From assembly GCA_027382625.1 (NCBI GenBank), contig JAJKFJ010022593.1, positions 1 to 64,000 of the forward strand: DNA of 64,000 nt, read 5' to 3'. Position numbers and translations under genes: made by a program. Below, piece after piece: positions 50,401-59,132 of the stretch. Within the stretch, counting starts at the first letter, position 1, and every line of letters starts with the position of its first letter. The notes beneath the pieces were generated by a model. It was not told the DNA's origin. It saw only the letters and a list, made by a program, of their open reading frames with translations, and did no database searches. Origin of the DNA: Tetmemena sp. SeJ-2015. Lineage: Eukaryota > Ciliophora > Spirotrichea > Sporadotrichida > Oxytrichidae.

Positions 50401-52858
50401 CTTTAGTTTCTGGTGATCTGAACCTATCAAGTCTATGCTCTCTATTAGACCTCTTTGTCTTTTTATTTGTAGTTTGCGCTTGAATTTAATTAGAGTGAGG
50501 ATTTTGAAGAGATTTTTTCTCTGCTGGAAGACATCTTGAGCTTGATAGCTGGTTTGATTGTATCTGGGTACCTGTGGGGACATCAACCTCATTCTGCTCT
50601 TTTAATAGTTGGGATCAAACATATACTCAAACTCATCAGCCACATCAGAGTCTTCGAAACTGCTATTGTTCGTTTGCTTAGCTGCCCTTTGGTCCTTTGT
50701 ATTAGTATTGCTCGTATATTTCCAAGCTTCCACTTCCGATGTAAGGTGCTCCTAACTTTAAATCGTCTCACCGCTGTTTAAAACCACTTCCAATCCAAAT
50801 GTCTAAATATAGATTGGAAAAATATAAATAACATTTTTAATTAATCATTTAATTAAAGATAAATAAGTGAAATGAATCGGAAGTTTGAGAAATAAGATCA
50901 GAAATGGCATTCTTAATTGATAAGTGATTAGTTTAATAGTGAAAGCAAGATAATGATTGGTTAATAATTTTAAAACCTAATATAGTTGGTTGTTTAATAA
51001 TTTATTTATATATAAAGTTAATTAATTCCAGCCTGATTGGTTTACTCTATCAGGAATCGTAATTAACCAATGGGGTGGCAAAGTTTGATTTATAATTAAT
51101 AATATTTCCTCTATTTTTTAATATTTTAAACACCCTTTTTTTTCTTTGAAACCTGAAAATGTGCTGATAGACAAGGAACTGCCTTATTATTTTAAGAAAG
51201 ATCTTATTTCTCAAACTTCCGATTCATTTCACTTATTTATCTTTAACTAATTCATTATTTCCTAATTGTTAGTTATTAAAAACGCAATTGAGGAAACTTT
51301 AGGTATGAATAGGGTCTGCAATTACACATTTTAGGGAAACATTTAACAATATTTTTCAATTCAAAGCTAAAAAAGAGTACAGCACTTAACTAAAAACCCC
51401 AATTCCATAATTAATTAATTTACTATCAATTAATTTAAGATAATTTCATAATCGAAATAAATTAAGCTTATTGCGAAATGCATTTTAGGGTCTTATTTTA
51501 ATTAAACTTTTAGGTTTTCAACTTTCAGCAAGCTTAAGTACTTTAAGCTGATTTTAAAAGTATATAGTCTAAAAAATATATAAAATGGAAGACAAGATAT
51601 TTCAAGCTGCACTCTAGCGCATTGCTTTTATTTATGAATATACTATCTCTAAAATTATTTTTTAAAACTTTAATTATTTATAGTTATGTTTATTTTATAT
51701 TAAATTCTTGCTTATAATAAGTAAATATGCTAATCTGCTTTTTTGAGCTCCTTAAACCTTTAGATTTGGAAGCAGATTCTAAACTTAAAAGCTTTGATAT
51801 TTATCTACTTTTGTCCTCTATCTATTAAATAAAAATACACAATAAAATTGCTTTTGTGAGAGTCTTTTGCTGTTTTTCTATTTCTGAGTTTGAGCCTTTT
51901 AGCTTTTTTACTATTCTGGTTGCTAGTTGAAATCTTGATTATTCTGATTGTTTGGAGCCAGAATACTGCTGGTAAACTCATCGTCAATATCAGTATTAAA
52001 ATAATTTGATAAGGATTTGAATATCTCCCTATAAGACTTGATGATTGATGTCTTCAAGAGCCTGCATATGAATTGGGGGTTAGTTCTAATCATCTGTTTC
52101 GAATCTTCTTTTTATGGGCTGCTTTTCCTTAGATTGAGATAGCTTATAAAATAAATTGAATTAGCTGATTTCCTGGAGTCTTAAGTTCAGATGATAATCC
52201 ATTAGAGAAAGAGCTTTTCCTGCCATCTTGAGAATAAAATGTATATATAATAAAGATGGTGATCTGCCTATTTTAGGTGTGATGGAGTTACTGTTGAATT
52301 GGTTTACATTTTCTACTTGAGCTTTCCTGGTAGATGGAGTGAGCTCTTGTTATCTTAAATCAGAGATTAAATAAAATGAAGAGCCTTGATAGAAGGGTTG
52401 TGTTGAAGCAGAGTAGTTGTGTGATCTGGTGTCCTGATTTTGAGATGGCTTTTAGATCAACTGTCCTGGAGTGAAGCTACTTTACTATTATTTTTGGTGT
52501 TCAGCAGCAATAAGTCTTTCATCACTCTGTTGTGGAAGAAGAGGCTAAGATTCTTATTGTAGGTTAAGTTAATAAGCAAGTTGCTGCATTTGCATTGAGT
52601 TTAGTTGTTGCTGAAGTCTCATCTCATTACAAATAATTTTATAATTTTAAATTAGAAGGAGTGAGATTTCCACTAGGAACATGCACTTGATGTAAATATA
52701 TTTTTATATTAAAAGATGGGAGCCTTGAGACTGATTTTAAGGTGTAAAGTTTGCAGATGCATAGCATTCTTCTGTGTCCTCTTGAATGTTAGTTAACCCA
52801 ACATTTGGATTAATAAATACTATAGATTGCTTTGCTTCTTAGACTGAAAGTTCATCAT
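47452..52858 (-). CDS. Glutamine-rich, coiled-coil protein of unknown function (left arm, with IESs)
   Basis: Starting near ATG 52,856-52,858, the spliced reading gives a low-complexity protein rich in Gln, Ser and Asn (RLQQQLNSMQMQQLAYQL; RSPSQDGRKSSFSNG), then MFDPNYQKSRMRLMSPQ (50,580-50,640). A basic and acidic stretch (49,780-50,095) follows, then a Lys/Glu/Arg coiled coil (GHLFARLMTKEASRQQAIEM at 48,780; CHLRLAEDAHKRRTAQQIIE at 48,200). The C-terminus ends at UGA 47,452-47,454. Gln is encoded largely by UAA/UAG, so standard ORF calling destroys the gene. At least eleven IESs interrupt it, listed separately; most were confirmed by the right arm, which lacks them. No enzyme domain is seen; a structural or scaffold role is a guess. 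It is head to head with the EF-hand gene, with about 345 bp between the starts. Confidence 0.7.
47515..47550. other. IES (36 bp), pointer AGATT
   Basis: AGATT lies at 47,510-47,514 and 47,546-47,550. Removal joins NFEGN to LQNINEVSKDS in frame on the minus strand. Confidence 0.75.
47768..47805. other. IES (38 bp), pointer AATTA
   Basis: AATTA lies at 47,763-47,767 and 47,801-47,805. Removal gives SKSQSSNYDDLPEDQHA in frame on the minus strand. Confidence 0.8.
48995..49464 (+). mobile_element. 470-bp mini-element with 37-bp inverted ends and one ORF
   Basis: The left end TAATATGGGACAAATACAAA (48,995 on, repeat to 49,031) is repeated inverted at 49,428-49,464 with one or two differences. Between them lies one ORF that almost fills the unit. 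It sits inside an IES. I do not recognise the family. A segment of a scrambled gene with chance inverted flanks is less likely, given the length of the inverted ends. Confidence 0.62.
49018..49347 (+). CDS. 109-aa ORF inside the mini-element
   Basis: With the ciliate code the frame is open from ATG (49,018-49,020, inside the left inverted repeat) to UGA (49,345-49,347). Composition is clearly protein-like, with balanced hydrophobic and charged residues: SNPDYKLKISYFFMKM, KEIASLGLPYTYSDLQDFLR, KVPIHVKPCLLIQFSR. No motif is recognised. The ATG and ORF lie within, not across, the inverted ends, which suits a mobile mini-element or a toxin-free cargo ORF of unknown role. Expression would have to occur from germline or developing macronuclear DNA before IES removal. 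Confidence 0.5.
50805..51736. other. IES (932 bp), pointer TCT, containing a smaller TIR element
   Basis: TCT lies at 50,802-50,804 and 51,734-51,736. The right arm has the flanks joined with one TCT near 62,936. On removal the minus-strand frame runs SSKKQTFGLEVVLNSGETI. The insert holds the element at 50,853-51,246. Confidence 0.85.
50853..51246. mobile_element. 394-bp miniature element with 47-bp perfect inverted repeats
   Basis: Positions 50,853-50,899 and 51,200-51,246 are perfect reverse complements (for example AATGAATCGGAAGTTTGAGA and its complement). No ORF lies between. It looks like a miniature inverted-repeat transposable element, nested in a larger IES. TTAA-like bases flank it, but a target duplication is not certain. 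Confidence 0.7.
52145..52166. other. IES (22 bp), pointer TAGCT
   Basis: TAGCT lies at 52,140-52,144 and 52,162-52,166. The right arm carries the precise junction. Confidence 0.85.
52234..52256. other. IES (23 bp), pointer AGA
   Basis: AGA lies at 52,231-52,233 and 52,254-52,256. The right arm carries the precise junction (CTTGAGATGG). Confidence 0.83.
52366..52383. other. IES (18 bp), pointer AGAG
   Basis: AGAG lies at 52,362-52,365 and 52,380-52,383. The right arm carries the precise junction. Confidence 0.83.
52630..52654. other. IES (25 bp), pointer ATTA
   Basis: ATTA lies at 52,626-52,629 and 52,651-52,654. The right arm carries the precise junction. Removal, together with the next IES, restores GNLTPSNEMRLQQQLN in frame. 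Confidence 0.87.
52693..52718. other. IES (26 bp), pointer GATG
   Basis: GATG lies at 52,689-52,692 and 52,715-52,718. The right arm carries the precise junction. Removal gives QGSHQVHVPSGN in frame. Confidence 0.87.
52812..52828. other. Candidate IES (17 bp), pointer GATT
   Basis: GATT lies at 52,808-52,811 and 52,825-52,828, and the right arm lacks the 17 bp. Unlike the others, the insert also reads as protein when kept, in frame with a different upstream reading. It may therefore be coding sequence lost from the right arm rather than an IES. Confidence 0.55.
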
Positions 52859-53126
52859 CTAATTTAGATATTTGCGCTTTTTTTAGAGTTTTATTCTAAG
52901 TGGTTGTGCTGCTTCTAATTGATATGAGGTAATTTTATTTTGTTAAAACTAAATTAAATTAATAAGATGAGATATTGAATAAATTAAAACATTTAGCACA
53001 CATCAAATCAATTTAATAGTTATAACAACAATGAATTCACACAGCGGTTAGGAAAAAAGTGAAAAGAACATTGGTTCTTCTTAGAATCTTAACTCCTCAT
53101 TTAAAATGGTGCAAGACATCGCAATT

Positions 53127-53154
53127 CTCTATTTTATTAATTATTTTAGCAATT
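53127..53154. other. IES (28 bp), pointer GCAATT
   Basis: GCAATT lies at 53,121-53,126 and 53,149-53,154. The right arm has one copy at the junction near 61,677. It lies just upstream of the likely start of the EF-hand gene. Confidence 0.83.
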
Positions 53155-53203
53155 AGGGAGAATAGTAAGCCAAAATCATTTAAGATAATTTGTAGGGGAC
53201 ATA

Positions 53204-56184
53204 ATGAGCAAAAGTGCAACCAGGCTAGGAAGTGTAATTAATGATTAACAATCATATGAGCAAAAACTCAAACTTGCTTCTCGCTCTAAAGATCTATTGA
53301 ACATCGTAAGATCTCTTTCTTTTCAAACTTAATAATTTACACTCTTATTTTTACATATAAAATTAATATTAATTGATAAGTATGTCAACTATCAAAGAAA
53401 TTTACTTTTTGAGTGACTTATATAGATTGGGAGCACCTGAACTCTTTATTACTTTTTATCATGATAATTTATTTGATCATTTCTCTGATTTAAGTTGTTG
53501 CACAATTTAAAATGTAAAGACAACAGACTTCTGCAATTCTTACATTCATTTATTATATACTTTTGTCCAACTATTGCTTTTTTAGAGGAGCTGAATTCTG
53601 ATAATTTGACTGCCCTTTACTCTAGATAATGAAATTTTTTATGTTTCATTGGATTTAAAATTTATTGACAAATAGCAAATGAATTAGTTGTAGTCGAGCA
53701 TTTCTGATCCTCCCATTACTAATTTGCATATATGTCTAGTCTAGCTCAATTAAATTAATTGTGTACTGTTAGGAGTCTATTGTTTCTTAGTGAATAATTA
53801 GCCTACAAATTAATAGAGGTCAAATTCATCATCTAGAGCAATCATGAAAACTTTGGTTGGAGGATTCAAAAATGAAAAGCAATCAACTATAGACAATCTC
53901 AAGGTTCCTCTTTTTAATAACGAAAAATGTTAATAAGAAAACTGTTACAGGCCTTAGTACAAGCTAAGGTAATTTCGTACACATTTAATGATGAATTTTA
54001 GTTAATGTAAACAGCATTTCAGCAAACTTGTAAAGCAAGCTTTAAGGAAGCACTTACGATTGCTTTATAGAGGCCCTGAAAGAGCATATGCATCCATGGA
54101 TTTTTATGGAAGAGGATACATTACTGAGGAAGATCTACTAAATCATTCAGTCCTCATGTCAAGGATCAAACCCTTTACAAAAGAAGATGTTAAAGAGTTT
54201 AGTCGCATGTTTAATCTCTTCAAAAGCAAGTCATCAAATAAAGGAGGAGCCAGCGGGATAGCTTCAGCTGAGGGCTCTAGCAGATATGTAATTGGCCAAG
54301 GCAATATGAAAAACAGCAGTACAAATATTAGTCTCACAGTTTAGCATATTTTACGATTTTAAAGAGCATACTATGCCAGTGAGTACGCCAAACAATCTAG
54401 AATAAGCAATCTCTGCTGCAGGAATGAATTTTGACTAGTTTAAGCGTATGTTCTTTCCACAGCTATTTCTAATTAATGAGGAGTAAGACTCAGAAAATGA
54501 GCGAGCTAACTAACCTAAGTTGTTAAAAATACATTTAGTGATTATCTTAATTTGGACAAGAAGATAGATATAAATCAAAAGGAAAGAAGTAGCTCAGCTA
54601 TCGAAAAAGAAGAACCTGAATCTGTCATAACAGAGAGACTTAAAAAACTAGAGAGAATTCTTAAGAATAAATTTTAAAATCAGTGGGAGTCTGTCAGAAA
54701 GGCATTTTTAGCATTAGACAGTATTTATTATTTGACACTGACTATGATGGTTACATCACTGTTGAAGACATTTTGCGCCATTTTGGTTAGGGAGAGAAGG
54801 ACTTAAATTATAACGATTTGAAGAAGCTTATAAGAGATAAAGATTCTAAGAAAATAGGAAAGATTGGTTATACAGACTTCTCTAAGTGGGTTGGCAACTC
54901 AATTCATCAGTCCGAAGGCTTTTATTTCAGGCATGATTCGGTCAAGAATCCTTAGCTTTAATTTAGTATTTAGTACGAGGCTAATATTGAGAGAAATGAA
55001 AAAAATAATAACAACATGTCTAAAAAGAAGGCTTAAGAGTCTCTAATTATAGAATAATTTTAAGTAGACTAATCATATCTAATTATGATAGATTTAAGAA
55101 TAACTAAAATTTGGAGAAGACAGTGCTTGATAAGATTTAATTTCAGTGGAAGACTCTGAGAAAGGCATTCATGGATTTGAATATGGAGAAAAGTGGGTCT
55201 ATAATGCCCGAAGAACTCAGATTTTACTTTTAGCATTGGGGTCTGAATCTTACTTTTTAATGAGAATTATTAAATTACAGATGAGCAATTCAAGTATTTG
55301 TTTGATAAGTTTGATTTGGACGGAGATGGGAAAATTAGCTACAAGGACTTTCAGTTGACAGTAGGATCTGAAATCCATCCAGCAGAAGGACTGTATTTCA
55401 GACAAGATAAACCTTAACAGATTAAGATTAATTCTTGCAAGCATGACAAGTGTTGGTATACTTTTTTCATGAATGAAAAATATACGGTAAGTTTTTAGCA
55501 ATGTTAATCAACTCTAAGATAAATAATTTTAAATGATATATTTTTAACTCAGGGCTCATAGTAATACTGCAGTCTTCATTTGAAGCTCCATCAGGATGAG
55601 TGTAGCCAGCTGTTTGGGAATTTCTTTTCTCAGCTGAAAACTTAGTGGCCTAAATTCACTGACACAATGAAAAAGTACGCAGATAAAGATGACAAGAATT
55701 AGATTTTCCTTTCTGATTTCTTGCATGTTTTGTCAAAGTTCAAGTTAGACCTGTAAAAAAAGCATCAAGAAATAACTGAATATATATGTATAGTTATTTT
55801 AAATGCTGTTAGACTCTTTCCCAGGAAGAGATGAGGGAGAGAAAAGGAGGATAAACATTTCTAAACTGTACGATCACAAATACACAATTCAGCTTTAGAA
55901 GGTGTACTAGAAAGTAGATGTGCATGATAATGATGGAGAGGATGACCCAGTTGACTAAAGTGGTTATACTGGCTAGTTCTACAGACCATAGAAAGAGCCC
56001 CTAAAAAAGATTGATGAGAGTGAGTTGGTGGCTATCATAGCAAAAAATAACAAATTGGTTCATTTTTTTAATATTTGTAATGGTTGAGGTGATCAGAACT
56101 ATTAAAGAGATCGACAAGCAGCACAATGGATTCATTACAATATAATATCTATGTTATTACAACTACCGAATTAGATGACATATT
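53204..56184 (+). CDS. EF-hand calcium-binding protein (left arm), interrupted by half TBE
   Basis: The likely start is ATG 53,204 (MSKSATRLGSVIND). After the 467-bp IES it continues with MKTLVGGFKNEKQ (53,844), then LRKHLRLLYRGPERAYASMD and YGRGYITEEDLLNHS (54,040-54,150). Clear EF-hands follow: DTDYDGYITVEDIL (54,738), DKDSKKIGKIGYTDF (54,840), NMEKSGSIMPEELRFY (55,170) and DLDGDGKISYKDF (55,315). EGFYFR and EGLYFR motifs follow the second and fourth. A further EF-hand, DKQHNGFITTTELDDIF, forms once the 22-bp IES at 56,140-56,161 is removed. Coding stops abruptly at the TBE telomere-like end at 56,185, so the 3' end of the gene is missing from this window. Tandem EF-hands suggest a Ca2+ sensor. 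No kinase domain is visible, so it is not a CDPK as seen here. Confidence 0.75.
53322..53788. other. IES (467 bp), pointer TTTCTT
   Basis: TTTCTT lies at 53,316-53,321 and 53,783-53,788. The right arm joins the flanks (near 61,530) with one copy and a few changed bases. It interrupts the N-terminal part of the EF-hand gene. Confidence 0.75.
55500..55552. other. Short IES in the EF-hand gene, present in both arms
   Basis: AT-rich, non-coding insert between the coding blocks ending WYTFFMNEKYT (55,490) and starting near 55,555 (CSLHLKLHQDECSQLF). The same insert is at 59,768-59,820 in the right arm, so it was present before the duplication. The pointer was not resolved. Confidence 0.5.
56140..56161. 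other. IES (22 bp), pointer ATTACA, shared by both arms
   Basis: ATTACA lies at 56,134-56,139 and 56,156-56,161. Removal restores an EF-hand (GFITTTELDD). The right arm keeps the same insert at about 59,156-59,177, unlike the IESs farther out. Confidence 0.87.
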
Positions 56185-56329
56185 CAAAACCCCAAAACCC
56201 CTATAATATGATAAGAAAGTTGGAATAAAATTGTGTATAAATTAATTTCTTTATTAATACTTATAATCATTCGAGTATAAATTTTAACCCTAAACAGCAA
56301 TCTAAAGTCTTCTAGGAAGGTGATCTTGA

Positions 56330-57735
56330 CGTCGGTCTCATATTCTCTGAATTTTATACCTTTAAGTGCTTCTCTATCTCAGATAACTGAGTGTTAGGTT
56401 TCATAGGTTGCTTGATTTATTACTCTCTAACTTTTTCAAAGGTTCTGATACCTTGTCTATCTTTACAATGTCTTGTTTGCGAATTATATTGCATCATCTT
56501 CACTTCACACTAGGTAGTATTCCTCTGTTTCATATCGCATTCAAGTATTATTGCAACTATAGACCAAAATGTCCCACTGCACTGAACCGTTGGCTCTTCC
56601 GATCTTCTATGGGAAGTAGCCTGCAGTTTCCTTGCACGATGCTTCCTCACATGTTTCTCCTTCTTACAACTCTGTTGGAAGTACTATGACAGTTGCTCTG
56701 ACGCGTTCAAAGTTTATCATGATGTTCTCTGGCTGAATCTCTGTGGCAGCGAATCCCAACTATTGCAACTCCATCACTCCTCTAACGAGGTTCAGTGAGA
56801 TAGCAGTAAGTAGTACTTGTTGCGCCCGTCTGAGAAAATCTCTTAGCTGTGATCTCCCATTTAGAAGGCGAATTGGCGATGTAATCATGATGATAAAGAA
56901 CACCAGCAAGATGAAGAACGTACTTCAAGTTTTGTCCCTGCTTCTCTCAACACTGTCAATTCGTTCTTGAACTCAAGATCTCTCTCTTCCTTCTTTCCAA
57001 TGTTTTCGTAAGGGAAGATCTCGTAAGCATACTCTTCTTGTATGATGGTGTCTCTTCGCTTCGCATCAGCAAGGTGGAGGTAATTTTGAACACACTCCTC
57101 CAAAGTAACAACTCTCAAGCATGGAGTCTTGCTTTGAGCTAGCTGAAAACTTACTGACACCATACACTAAGGCTTCTGATTCATTAACTCAATCTTCCTC
57201 TTCTTCCCCTCTTGCTTCCTTTTTAGTTGAACCTTGTCAAGGTATCGTGCTTGCTTCTTAGCTGGCACCATCTTTAAAGTATCTTTATCCTCAATTACGA
57301 ATCCAGCCATGTGCTTCTTCTCCATGTGTTTCTTGAGGAAAGCAGAGTGAGAGAATGTCTGCTCACAAGTTGAGCAAGGATAGCGACCGCCCACTTTCTA
57401 ATGCTTCATATAGATCTTAGGTTTGTCTGAGTGGACTTCCTTGATGTGCCGCTTGAGACTCTGAGGATATTCGAACTGTCGTTGACATTACTCGCATTAA
57501 AAAGGTTTCTTCTCCTCATTGATCTCGGGAGCAGCAACAAGAGGAGCATCAGGTGCGATAGATTTTAAACGCCCCACCGACTTTCAACTCTTAGCTTTGA
57601 CAATTTAAAACACAGAGCTCGAGCCAAGTTCAGAGAGCTCTCCCTTGCATTTAGTGCACACAGCATCTTGTTTGGTGCTGTTCCGAACATTTAGTTTTAA
57701 GCTTGTGTTGCTAAGGTTGTACTTGTCACTTAAGA
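56330..57735 (-). pseudogene. TBE zinc-finger/kinase gene, left half, decayed
   Basis: Read on the minus strand from the unique core: a possible CxxC (VCTKCKGEL, near 57,640), then two C2H2 fingers (CEQCQRQFEYPQSLKRHIKEVH at 57,425-57,500, shown by its C, C, H, H pattern, and CSTCEQTFSHSAFLKKHMEK at 57,320-57,385), then a kinase-like region (from MVSVSFQL at 57,163; ELTVLREAGTKL). At the catalytic loop this copy has FAATEIQPENIM, so His, Arg and Asp are lost. There is a frame break near 57,590 and UGAs later on, so the gene is broken. Compared with the 507-aa ORF at 1750-3273 it is the same family but distant. Confidence 0.72.
57601..57734. other. Unique core of the palindrome
   Basis: About 135 bp that is not mirrored. 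On the minus strand it continues the left half's zinc-finger gene (NVRNSTKQDAVCTKCKGEL), so it belongs to the left half; the right half is truncated at this point. It marks the joint of the inverted duplication. Confidence 0.7.
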
Positions 57736-57764
57736 GTTGAGAAGTCGGTGGGGTTTAAACTATC

Positions 57765-59000
57765 GCACCTGAATGCTCCTCTTGTTGCTGCCCCAGAGTC
57801 AATGAGGAGAAGAAACCTTTTTAATGCGAGTAATGTCAACGACAGTTCGGATATCCTCAGAGCTCAAGCGGCACATTAAGGAAGTCCACTCAGACAAACC
57901 ATAAGATCTATATGAAGCATTTGAAAGTGGACGGTCGTATCCTTGCTCAACTTGGGAGCAGACATTCTCTCACTCTGCTTTCTCAAGAAACACATGGAGA
58001 AGAAGCACATGGCCTGAGTTCGTATTTGAGGGATAAAGAAAACTTTAAAGATGGTGCCAGCTAAGAGGCAAGAACGATACTTTGACAAGGTTCAACTAAA
58101 GAGGCAGCCTCAAGGAGGAGAAGAAAGAGAAGATTGAGTTCATGAATCAGAAGCCTTTAGTGTATTGGTGTCAGTAAAGTTTCAGCTAGGCTCAAAGCAA
58201 GACTCCATGCTTGAGAGTTGTAACTTTGGAGGAGTGTGTTTCAAAATTAACCTCCACCTTGCTGATGCGAGCGAAGAGACACCATCATACAGGAAAAGTA
58301 TGCTTAGAAGATCTTCCCTTACGAATACCTTGTTAAGAAGGAAGAGAGAGGTCTTGAGTTCGCGAACGAACTGACAGTGTTGAGAGAAGCGAGGGACAAA
58401 AACTTGAGTTAGTACGTTCTTCATCTTGCTGGTGGGCGTTCTTATCGATCATGATTACATCGCCATTCGCCTTCCTAAATGAAAGATCACACTAAGAGAA
58501 TTCTCAGCACGAGGCGCAACAAGAACTAGCTACTGCTATTCTCACTGACCTCGTTAGAGGAGTGATGGAGTTGCATGAGTTGGGATTCGTGCACAGAGAT
58601 CTCAAGCCAGAGAACATCATGATAAATTTTGAACCAGTCAGAGCAACTGTCATAGACTTCAACAGATTTTAAGAAGAGAAAACATTGAGGAAGCATCGGT
58701 GCAAGGAACTGCAGGCTACTTCCCATAAAGACAGACTTGGCTCAACGGTTTCAGTGCAGTGAGACATTTTCTATAGTTGCAATAATACTTGAATGCGATA
58801 TGAAAACCAGGGAATACTACTAGTGTGAAAGTGAAGATGATGCAATAAAATTCGCAACAAGACATGGTAAGATAGACAAGGTATCAGAACTTTGAAAAAG
58901 TAAAGTAGTAAATCAAGCAACCTATGAACCTAACACTCAGTTATCTGAATAAGGAAAGCACTTAAAGTATTAAATCAGAGAGATATAACAGACTCAAGAT
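57765..59000 (+). pseudogene. TBE zinc-finger/kinase gene, right half, decayed
   Basis: This is the mirror copy of the left-half gene, on the plus strand, with many one-base insertions and deletions (for example near 57,960, 58,070, 58,250 and 58,300) that break the frame. The kinase catalytic loop is intact here: FVHRDLKPENIMINFE at 58,588-58,640, followed by VIDFN, as in active kinases (DFN replacing DFG). The indel density is much higher than in the adjacent EF-hand arm. Confidence 0.72.
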
Positions 59001-59132
59001 CACCTTCTAGAACGATTAGATTTGCCTGTTTAGGAGTTAAAATTTATCATGATTTATAAGTATTAATAAAGAAATTAATTATACCAATTTATTTTTAACT
59101 TTCTTATCATATTATGGGGTTTTGGGGTTTTG

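Larger units (their letters stand above)
48770..57600. repeat. Left arm of a giant inverted duplication
   Basis: Sequence from about 48,770 to 57,600 recurs inverted from 57,735 to the window end. Near the centre the coordinates mirror with a constant sum of about 115,318 (for example 54,060-54,344 and 60,974-61,258). Farther out they are offset by about 1.5-1.6 kb at the start of the glutamine-rich gene's middle part, owing to IESs present only on this side. Confidence 0.9.
56185..59132. mobile_element. Head-to-head pair of half TBE transposons at the palindrome apex
   Basis: The left end carries CAAAACCCCAAAACCCC (56,185-56,201) and the right end its complement (59,116-59,132), the telomere-like tips of TBE elements. 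The two halves mirror each other, except for a unique core at about 57,600-57,735. Each half has only the zinc-finger/kinase gene; the transposase and 22-kDa genes expected in a complete TBE of about 4 kb are absent. The flanking bases are ATT on the left and AAT on the right, which are mirror images rather than a direct 3-bp ANT duplication. The structure therefore arose by inverted duplication, not by insertion of one element. Confidence 0.85.

Noticed and set aside
52220..52900. Reading the short inserts of the left arm as introns
   Set aside because: They lack consistent GT-AG ends, have variable direct repeats at their edges, and are missing from DNA in the right arm, which fits IESs.
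56140..56184. A 3-bp target duplication at the TBE ends
   Set aside because: The flanks are ATT on the left and AAT on the right, which are reverse complements as expected for a mirror image, not direct repeats.
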